The notes below the pieces were generated by a model. The model saw only the letters and a list, made by a program, of their open reading frames with translations, made no database searches and had not been told where the DNA came from. Both the position numbers and the translations under genes were made by a program. Shown here piece by piece: positions 21,685-29,592 of a stretch of DNA of 64,000 nt. Position 1 is the stretch's first letter. Every line of letters starts with the position of its first letter. This stretch comes from Sacculina carcini (Eukaryota > Arthropoda > Thecostraca > Sacculinidae), in NCBI GenBank assembly GCA_916048095.2, contig OU696570.1, positions 1,980,001 to 2,044,000 of the forward strand, read 5' to 3'.

Positions 21685-21882
21685 ATGGTGAAAGAAAACG
21701 AGCAAATGTTTGGCATGTTTCTCACCGCAGGAAAGCACCTTTTCTCTTTGTGGCATAAGAATGCGCCCCCATTACATAGAGCTGAAATAATGCGTCACAA
21801 CAATCATGTTATTGTTCAGCTTATCTTCATGAATCATACGAGTATAAAAGTGAATAATTCTGCCCTATTGGACGAGTCATAA
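21685..21882 (+). CDS. short ORF with hypervariable centre, unit 1 (65 codons)
   Basis: ATG 21685 has a favourable context (AGTATGG), with an in-frame stop nine bases upstream. The frame encodes MVKENEQMFGMFLT, a variable centre, then AEIMRHNNHVIVQLIFMNHT and SIKVNNSALLDES. The ends are shared with the equivalents in units 3 and 4, but the centre (21727-21783) is not. No signal peptide, membrane span or known domain is visible. It may be a real small gene, an exon or a non-coding structure that happens to be open. Function is unknown. Confidence 0.3.
   Translation: MVKENEQMFGMFLTAGKHLFSLWHKNAPPLHRAEIMRHNNHVIVQLIFMNHTSIKVNNSALLDES
21727..21783. other. hypervariable 57-nt segment, unit 1
   Basis: Bounded on the left by TTTCTCACC and on the right by GAAATAAT. 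By eye, 7 of 57 positions differ from unit 2, while units 3 and 4 are nearly unrelated beyond the first 10-11 bases. The flanks differ by only 0-2 bases over about 80-100 bp on each side. Confidence 0.8.
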
Positions 21883-22666
21883 GATGCAATTAATATTCCG
21901 GTTTAATGCGTCCAACACGTATAAATTATACGTGTTATCGCATTATACGTGTGCATTATACGGTATAATGCACACCATCTATGAAAAATATATGCTGATT
22001 CAACTATATGAGCAAATAAAAACACAAAACTTGCAAATCATTAAGCAAATTAATTTTTGTTGTTGCATATTTAGTATATGTAACGCACACATGTACAGCA
22101 AAAATACAGTTAAATATAAACACAGATGAATATTTTTACCGCAAATACCAATAACTGTAACTGTAATATAATGTTATTTGACACGTTTATGATCAAGACT
22201 CGTTCACAATTTGTTCGGCAAGATAATACGCTGGATGGCTATCATAGAAGAATTGCAGCGTATAAATGGAAAAACGGATACAAAAACATTTAGTTCACAT
22301 ACTTCAAGACAAGCATAAACAGAACCGATGTCGAGGCCCCATTAAAAATACAGCACCATTATAATAGAGGTCCGACTTTTGGAAAATGCAGTCACGAGCA
22401 ACCCTTTGGTCTCCTGGGGACTTACAGTACTTGTATGCGCTACTTTATGATATAATTTAGTATCATTCGTGAAGCAACGGGGTACCTCAACACTCGAGGC
22501 ATCCTGCCGGGGGTTTGGGGGCGGTTGCTGCGGCTTTGAACATGACATGGGAAATATAGTGGAATATTATTGTATCGTTAAATATATTGTATTCGTTGAA
22601 ATATTACTCAATAAAATGAGATTGATCAAAGATAAGATGACCCACCACAGTTCTTCTCATCTGCTC

Positions 22667-22708
22667 CGTCAGGACAATCATTAAATGCGTCACAAATCGA
22701 AGCCTGTA
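22667..22708. other. second variable patch, unit 1
   Basis: Between TCTCATCTG and TAAAAAATGAAC, three short blocks of 3-7 nt differ between unit 1, unit 2 (35992-36033) and units 3/4 (46017-46060, 55769-55812), while CGTCACAAA and ACAAT between the blocks are kept. Length is conserved. Confidence 0.6.
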
Positions 22709-23394
22709 TAAAAAATGAACAGTTTAAAACATTGTGTATCTGTGCAAGTGTCCATTTACAAATGCATGATAACACAACACATTACATATTATATTAAAAA
22801 ACAAGGCTGTCAAACAGTCAGATATCAACGTGGCCGTTGCTCGCCAATACGTTCCAATGAAACATTGCTCATTTAGCAATGTGTGTGCTGAATATTGATT
22901 ACATTGGATTATCATTGGTACCATCTACCTAAAACAACATGAAAAATATATCATCGTCTAGATAGTTTTGAAGTAGTTATGGAGGTATGAAGTGAAAATG
23001 ACAAAGTCAAATAGAAAAAATGAGCAGTAAAATGTGAATGTTTTGGATTCTGGAATCCACTCCTTATATATCAGCAAAGTCGATGCTATAAAAAATATAC
23101 CATTGTGCAGACAACATTTCTACAAGATAGACTACAATTCATATACAAATATTATACATATGATGTGCGGAACTGACAACATATAAATTTACATCCACAA
23201 TTTGCTTGATCATCGGGTGATTAAAATTCATTACTGTTTTAGTTATTTTTCACCAACTATTTATCATACTTCTAAATAAATAAATTAATTGTACTGGAAA
23301 TTTTGTCTTCTATGTTATTCTTATGTCTTTCATGCTAGACTGGTTTAAATGCTAGTTTAAATTTTAAATATATATAAATATATATAAATATATA

Positions 23395-23395
23395 A

Positions 23396-23455
<60 letters not shown>
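23395..23455. repeat. AT microsatellite
   Basis: A run of about 60 bp of AT following AAATATATAT-type degenerate repeats; it lies just left of the candidate miniature LTR element. Confidence 0.9.
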
Positions 23456-23457
<2 letters not shown>

Positions 23458-23487
23458 GTGCAATATATATGTGTGGTGATATCGTGG

Positions 23488-25051
23488 TGTGGTGTAATCG
23501 TGTGTAGTGAGAGAGAGAGTGTGTGTGTGAAAGATTGTGAGTGCGTGAACGTGTTAGTGTGTCTATGTGTGATCGTGTATAGTTGAATTGTATATTGCGT
23601 GCGAGAGTGTGTGAGCGAGTGTGTCTAGTTGTTTCGGTGTGTGTGTGTGCAGTTGTTTCGGTGTGTGTGTGTGTGTGTATGCGTTTGTGAATTGTCCATG
23701 CCCCGCAGCGGCGAGTGAATGACTGGCTCGCCGCTGATTGGTTGTTGCGGCGGTTGAGGACTGTGTGTGTGTGTGTGTCCGTGTCCGTGTGTGCTCCCGT
23801 GTGATACGGTGTGAGCGGACAGTCTTGTTCGTGGTGCGATTGTGGTGTGACGTCCTGTAGGCGCGCGTGGGGCGGTGATGCCCACGCGCGCCTGTCTGTA
23901 ATATATTTGAGTTTCTGGTTTTGTTACAAGCTATTTCGGCCTTTTTGTTTTGGAATTATTTTTGTCTGCGACCCGGCTTCAGCAGTGGAGATGGTGCCTT
24001 CCAGCATCAGTAGCGGCCTACCAGCGGAGAACAGCGGTGGAGGTGCTCGGCGGCGTGTCAGGTTGGTGTGCAGGGGGACGGCAGTGCAGCATGAAGCCGG
24101 CGGGAGGCAGCTGAGGAGCTGTGGCCGAGGGATGCTAGTCGTCTCGCCTGCACTGGTGTAAGGCACGTCGCCGGGCAACTACAGGATTGTCGGTGGAGGC
24201 GACGATCGCTCGTGGAGGATGCTGGTGCTGGACGGCAGGTGACAGAGAGGGCTGCTGAAGCCGGAGGAAAACATGACGAACGACGTCGACGGCGTGGCCT
24301 GCGTGAACGGCGACGTCACGGCTGTCTGCGGCAGGGTGCTGAAGAGCACGGATGTCGACGGGAGCATAGTGGGTGCTGGGGTCGAAGTGTTGTGCCCTGT
24401 CGCAGCAGCCGGTGATGAAGAGGACGGCAGGCTGCGGCGGAGCACTGAAGAGCACGGGCGGAGGCGGGAGCGTGGTGGATGCTGGGGCCTGACGTGTTGT
24501 GTTTCGCCGCAGCCAAGGTGTGTGCATCTGGTGGAGGCCGTCGTCTAATTAGATTTTGGTTATTGGTTCATTTTTCCTGGTTTGCTTGGTTCGCGGTTTT
24601 TTGTTGATTTATGTTTCTTTAAAAACAGGTGGAGGTGTGGTGTAATCGTGTGTAGTGAGAGAGAGAGTGTGTGTGTGAAAGATTGTGAGTGCGTGAACGT
24701 GTTAGTGTGTCTATGTGTGATCGTGTATAGTTGAATTGTATATTGCGTGCGAGAGTGTGTGAGCGAGTGTGTCTAGTTGTTTCGGTGTGTGTGTGTGCAG
24801 TTGTTTCGGTGTGTGTGTGTGTGTGTATGCGTTTGTGAATTGTCCATGCCCCGCAGCGGCGAGTGAATGACTGGCTCGCCGCTGATTGGTTGTTGCGGCG
24901 GTTGAGGACTGTGTGTGTGTGTGTCCGTGTCCGTGTGTGCTCCCGTGTGATACGGTGTGAGCGGACAGTCTTGTTCGTGGTGCGATTGTGGTGTGACGTC
25001 TTGTAGGCGCGCGTGGGGCGGTGATGCCCACGCGCGCCTGTCTGTAATATA
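23488..25051 (+). mobile_element. candidate miniature LTR retrotransposon (TRIM-like), 1.56 kb
   Basis: Two direct repeats, 23488-23905 (418 bp) and 24636-25051 (416 bp), bracket a 730-bp middle. They differ by one C/T change (GACGTCCTG versus GACGTCTTG) and TG-repeat length. Both start TGTGGTGTAATCG. A TGG-initial stretch (TGGTTTTGTTACAAGC) lies 10 nt after the left repeat as a possible primer site, and a purine-rich AAAAACAGGTGGAGG directly precedes the right repeat, like a polypurine tract. There is no RT, integrase or Gag. Against this reading, the ends lack a clean ...CA and no target duplication was seen. A plain local duplication is the alternative. Confidence 0.5.
23906..24635. other. 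GC-rich internal region of the candidate TRIM
   Basis: Markedly richer in G/C than the surrounding AT-rich DNA, with imperfect internal repeats (GCTGAAGAGCACGG-like units at about 24340 and 24440, and repeated GTGGATGCTGGGGC / GTGGGTGCTGGGGT). Overlapping ORFs exist in several frames (24273-24548 is the best) but none has a recognisable domain. It may be captured host sequence or simply a non-coding spacer. Confidence 0.4.
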
Positions 25052-25105
25052 ATTTAGATTTTAAAAAAACTAATTAACTAAACTAAACTAAAAAAAATTT
25101 TAAAC

Positions 25106-25135
25106 TAGTATATATATATATATATATACTAGTAT
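25106..25135. repeat. ACTAGT-flanked TA palindrome
   Basis: A TA run bounded by ACTAG/CTAGT on both sides forms a perfect inverted repeat just outside the TRIM candidate. Confidence 0.7.
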
Positions 25136-25139
25136 TTAA

Positions 25140-25530
25140 ATCTGCCCGTTGTGCCGAGCAATTCACAAAATGAAATTCATGTATAATTAATAAAATATAT
25201 TGAACATTAATAAAGAATAAGGGTGCACTCATAAAAAATGAATCCATTTTAGAAGTCTAAAATTAATTTTTATTTATATTTTGACAACATATTTTCCCTC
25301 AACTCGCCTCATATATAAACCCGCCCGTCGTGCGGAATAATTCATGAGACTCATGAAAATTAATATTCAATTAATAAAACAAAAGGAATGTAAATTGAAA
25401 AAGAAAAGTAAACCCATAGACAACTTGTAGCCAATATAAAATCCTAAATGTGAAAGTTATATTTCAATATTGACAAATTGTTTTTCCTCAATCCGCCTCA
25501 TATTCAAAGCTGCCCGTCGTGCGGACTAAT
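25140..25530 (-). repeat. inverted GC-box modules, right side of unit 1
   Basis: Three reverse-strand copies of the box (AACCCGCCCGTCGTGCGG type) at about 25143, 25320 and 25510, with intervening AT-rich sequence like 20064-20300 read backwards. Together with the forward set it makes the unit partly self-complementary. Units 2-4 keep only the last one (36453, 46576, 56328). Confidence 0.6.
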
Positions 25531-26078
25531 TCAGAACTCAAACACGAAACAAACACAAAGGAAATTGATGAAAAATGACAATACAATGTCATCGAATGCT
25601 TCTAAAATATATTTATAACTTAATATCATTCCCAACATCATTTGCTAAAGTACTGATCTAGTTTTGCAGCTTTAATATTTACTGCTAAAATTTTATTTTC
25701 CGCTATAATTTAAACCCAATATATCCTGACCCAAACCTACCAAGCCCAACCTAACCATCCCGTCCAAACCTAACCCAGCCTTATATGAGGTGATATAACT
25801 TATCAGTTTGTGAACACATAAAACCGATTCGATCATAATTTATAATTAAGTAGAAGAGCAGCTTTGTCTGGCCACAAACCAGATCCAAAGCTGCATACCC
25901 CCAATTCGGCCTTGATATCCTAAACCAACTACACATTATGGACAGATTACATCCGCGGGATGAGGCCGAATTCGCGGGATGAGGACGGAGGGGGGAGATC
26001 ACTGTCTCTTTTTAACTTCCTTTGTTTCTTCCTTCTTCGAATATTTCTTTTGAAGATTTTTGCGAATGCGAGATGCGA

Positions 26079-26114
26079 GCTGCCGCCGACAAAACAAAAA
26101 TCGACGGCGGCAGC
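26079..26114. repeat. GC-rich hairpin GCTGCCGCCG / CGGCGGCAGC
   Basis: A 10-bp perfect stem with a 16-nt A-rich loop, standing out in AT-rich DNA; kept in units 2-4 (near 37021, 47143 and 56895). ORFs across it in both directions are probably incidental. Confidence 0.6.
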
Positions 26115-26160
26115 GTTTGGCGGAAAACGGGAACGACGAAAAATCCATCGACAAACATAC

Positions 26161-26674
26161 AAAAAAAGTCCTCAAACAGACACAAATGACCTCAATGACC
26201 TTGAAAATGACCACGGAGGTAAAAAAACCTAGCCTATGACCTTTTTGCATCCATGTTACCCCTAGGGACCAAGTTTCATCAAAATCGGTCCAGTGGTTTA
26301 GGAGGAGATAGGATAAACAGACACAAATGACCTCAATGACCGTGAAAATGACCTCAAAGGTCAACAAAACCTAACCTATGACCTTCTTGCATCCATTTTA
26401 CCCCTAGAGACCGAATTTCATCAAAATCGGTCCAGTGGCTTAGGAGGAGATAGGGTAAACAGACACAAATGACCTCAATGACCTTGAAAATGACCTCGGA
26501 GGTCAAAAAACTCAGCCTATGACCTTCTTGCATCCATTTTACCCCTAAAGACTAAGTTTCATCGAAATCGGTCCAGTGGTTTAGGAGATAGGGTACAAAC
26601 AGACATTTAGACAATTTGCAATCAGTGCAGTGCAAAAAATTACCATCAATTCGGCACTTCGGGCCGAATTGGAT
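26161..26674 (-). repeat. reverse arm of ~141-bp modules, unit 1
   Basis: Three and a half modules in inverted orientation to 18940-19300 (GGTTTAGGAGGAGATAGG, TGACCTCAATGACC). The outer edge ends with the hairpin CAATTCGGC...GCCGAATTG, which in unit 1 has one mismatch (GGCACTTCGGGCC). Counterparts: 37102-37616, 47224-47741 and 56976-57490. Confidence 0.75.
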
Positions 26675-27548
26675 AAAAAACCTGAGATTATTTACTCCAC
26701 GGCCTAAAACAAGCGGCCCACCAATACTTTTCTCGCAGCCAGCCAATATAGTATAGAAACAAAAGTGTTAGACAGTAACCGTTCATCACATATATTTTAT
26801 AATGCGATTTAGTTATATATTATTTAATTCACATTTTATGAGTGAGTCTGGGTCATGAAGTCAAGTCCGTGAGTTTTTTATATGGATCCAATATTCAATT
26901 CAATATTCAATCACCTATTGTGTATAGTTGTTGCCCGCGTGCCATTTCTATTTCATAAAAATGAGCCATCGCTTCGTTCATGTTTGAAACCCCTGATCTG
27001 CACCATTGAGGCCACGCAAATATGCTTGCTCAAATTCAAGCATAGATAGACAACAGTAAGCTCAGACAGACACAAACTTTGCTTCTACGGCTGTTTTGTT
27101 TTCAAATAGTGTAAATATTGAGGACAATAAAGCCTTTCTATTCACACCATCAATGATTGGAGCTAATATGATGCATTCTTAATTGTGATTGGGCTTCAGT
27201 CAAATTAAATAAGTGTATATTCATGTGTAATCGCAAGTGTCCTTGCGAATACTGCACATGATATCCAATATAATTTATGAATCTTGTACACAATTTGCCG
27301 CTTTGGCCTAACACATTTTCTTGTGCAAAAAATGTGGTCATTTTCGAGTTAAACGACCGTAACTTTTTTATGAAACTTGACATGCTAATAATTGTAGGCG
27401 ATAAAATCTCCTACATGATGATTCAATTTCTATAGATATAACCCTAGTAATTAGTGCATAATAGTATATGAATTGTATCCTTACTTTGGAAGAAACATGT
27501 ATGATATTCGTTGCATGTGTGTCCAGTATGTATAGTGTAAAATTAACT

Positions 27549-27885
27549 AAAGGTTAAAGGTTAAATGCCTAAGTGGCAGCTTCTACACGGGAAGAAGCCG
27601 AAGCTTATGAACACGCAGGCGTGCCCCGTGCAGCTCGCTGCCACCGCAGAACCGACCCTCTCCACGCTATGACGCCACAAGGACGGAAGACGTATTAGAG
27701 AGGACCACCTCCCCAGAATGCATGGCACAACTCATGACTGATATCTGGTACCATCATTTTCTGCTGGGTGGACAGGAGCAGTGGGATTTTAGAATTCGCC
27801 CAATGAAATTCTGCTCCGCCGGTTTCGAACCACGGACCTCCCGCTTGTGAAGCGGCTGTGCTAACAACTGCACCACGAAGTCCAC
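27549..27885 (-). mobile_element. tRNA-derived SINE, unit 1
   Basis: Read on the minus strand, the first ~75 bases resemble a tRNA: A box TGGTGCAGTTGTTAGCA (27859-27875), anticodon-arm-like CCGCTTCACAAGCGG with CAC as a Val-type anticodon, and a perfect B box GGTTCGAAACC (27821-27831). A ~240-bp unrelated body follows and the 3' end has TTTAACC repeats (27549-27567 on plus). It would be copied by a LINE in trans after RNA polymerase III transcription. It sits at the same place in every unit, so it predates the array. Confidence 0.8.
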
Positions 27886-28187
27886 AAGCTTTACTAAGTT
27901 CTAATCTACCTTGCAAATTTCACTTGAACACCGGGCGACCAAAAATATATAATTTTTATTCTTTTTTCGCACCAACTATTTATCACATATGAGGATAAAT
28001 AATACCATTGTGCTAGAAATTGAGCCTTCTACAATACGGTATAACGTTTAATTTTCTGATATGTATTTAAATAAAGTGACAGCGATGTTTGAGAATTTTC
28101 ATATCCATGTATAAGCTGTTGTTACACCGATGCAAAATGTCGAAATGAAAAAAAATAAAAAACAACGCATATTTTAGATATGTACTT

Positions 28188-28261
28188 CCTTATAAGGGTG
28201 CCGGGAACTTTTGAAAGGCTTGCCAAGGATGCCTCAAAATAGAAAAGGTTGGGAACCACTG
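28188..28261 (-). mobile_element. hAT-like terminal fragment, unit 1
   Basis: Read on the minus strand it starts CAGTGGTTCCCAACCTTTTC, a typical hAT-type inverted end, followed by TTTTGAGGCATCC. Counterparts end at 39202, 49320 and 59077. No partner end was found, so it is a fragment. Confidence 0.45.
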
Positions 28262-28685
28262 ACTTAAGCAAATGATGTTGGAGAATGATGTGAACGTATA
28301 AATATGCTTTGCAATGTGATGATAAATGTACCAGGAATAATATGTAGAGGAACATATATAGCGATGTACACTAAAAATAACAAACGTATGCATATGATGC
28401 ATTAGCGGAAGCATTAACCAGGAATTATAGGCATGAAATAATATTTATAATTTTTCATTGTTTTTCTTTCGTGTTTGATATATAAATTTTTCCTCACGAT
28501 AGGTTGGTTTAAATATGAGGCGGGTTGAATGAATAATTTTGTGTCAATTATTGGAATACGAATATGCAAACTTGTACTTGAACTTTTCTATTGGTTTGTA
28601 TTTTTCACTTTATCGTTTTATATTATGTTGTGTCTTTGCTTACTTCAGCGATAGCTCAGAAAAATACAAGTTCGCCAGAACTGAA

Positions 28686-28688
<3 letters not shown>

Positions 28689-28721
<33 letters not shown>
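28689..28721. repeat. TA microsatellite, unit 1
   Basis: About 16 TA units after CTGAAATG and before TCCTTCAA. The same locus in other units has about 46 (39631), 7 (49748) and 16 (59505) units. Confidence 0.95.
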
Positions 28722-28723
<2 letters not shown>

Positions 28724-29566
28724 TTCAATATTCACATAAAAAACAAGCATAACACAAAGAAATCCACAGAGCAAAAGCTCAGCACTCCGACCTGCTATAT
28801 CCGCACGCACGCACTCACTGTCTGTGTCTGGCTGTCTATATGTCTATGTCTTTCTTCATAAATGTCGAACAATTATAATAAAAATAGAATACACAACATA
28901 TTAGATTCACTTTTACTGGATATTCCGTTTGTTTTATAAAATGTTCCGCACGACAGGCAGGTATAAAATATGCAAATTTAAATATACTTTAAAATATGGG
29001 TTTGAAATATGCTAAGCTGACAAAATTTAAATTTGCATCGACAATTTTTCTTTAATATCGGGTGACCAGGCTTCATCATTTTTTCGATATTACTCACCAA
29101 CTAATTATTACACATCTAATATATTATTCCACAGTACTGGAGCTTTTGTCCTCTACAATACGGTATAATTGTATATTTGCCAAGGTGTACAGTAAACACG
29201 TTACGGGTGCAAAAATTTAAAATGATCCGTTGCAAATTTTGGAAAGAAAGGCTCCCATTTGAACATATTTTAGACATTAATTGGTTTAAACCATACAAGC
29301 CCTCCTGGGTCTATATCTAGAGCCGGCCCTAATAAGTCATTCGTCTCTACCAGTCAGCTTGCGAGATTCAACTGTTGTCAGTCGACAGCCTGGAAACAAT
29401 ATACTTCATACTTCTTGTATTTGAGAATCACATATAATTTCCGCTATTTGGAGGTGTGCTATATAAGTGGGGACCCATAGATTATTCCGATATTTGGAGG
29501 TTTCCGGCATTCGGAAGTTAATATTTTAGGATATAATATTGAGGATATAATATTGATAATAATATT

Positions 29567-29592
29567 GAGGATAAAGGTTAACCTTTATCCTC
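29567..29592. repeat. palindromic junction at left end of piggyBac copy 2
   Basis: A 26-bp perfect palindrome centred on the TTAA: GAGGATAAAGG faces CCTTTATCCTC. The left half looks like an inverted piggyBac terminus abutting the element. Present at copies 2-5 (29567, 40569, 50608 and 63899), absent at copy 1. Confidence 0.8.

Larger units (their letters stand above)
16238..29577 (+). repeat. array unit 1 (13.34 kb)
   Basis: It runs from the TTAA before piggyBac copy 1 to the TTAA before copy 2. Order: piggyBac; forward arm of ~141-bp modules; GC-box modules; 282-bp Helitron-like insert; minisatellite; short-ORF region; a 2.3-kb segment found only in this unit, with a candidate miniature LTR element; reverse arm; spacer; SINE; hAT-like end; TA microsatellite; conserved approach to the next piggyBac. 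26680-27548 and 28263-29566 hold only AT-rich non-coding DNA apart from the listed items. Confidence 0.9.

Noticed and set aside
21727..21783. Diversity-generating retroelement or CRISPR-like array as the cause of the variable segment
   Set aside because: No template repeat, accessory reverse transcriptase next to it, repeat-spacer periodicity or Cas-like gene is present; the LINE RTs here belong to ordinary retrotransposons.
22342..22548. 68-codon minus-strand ORF repeated in all units (Pro/Gln-rich)
   Set aside because: Overlapped by ORFs on the other strand that are equally conserved because the whole unit is duplicated; no family resemblance.
24273..24548. Gag-like gene inside the candidate TRIM
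   Set aside because: Several overlapping frames are open because the region is GC-rich and repetitive; no zinc knuckle or other Gag feature is visible.
25960..26232. 90-codon ORF repeated in each unit (MRPNSRDEDGGGRS...)
   Set aside because: Overlapping ORFs exist on both strands over the GC hairpin and the modules; no domain, and the frame ends within the repeat arm.
27821..27885. Functional tRNA-Val gene
   Set aside because: A and B boxes are present, but the anticodon stem and acceptor ends do not pair as in a true tRNA and a SINE body follows directly.
27695..27916. 73-codon ORF repeated in units 1-4
   Set aside because: It runs through the tRNA-derived head and body of the SINE on the minus strand; its conservation reflects duplication.
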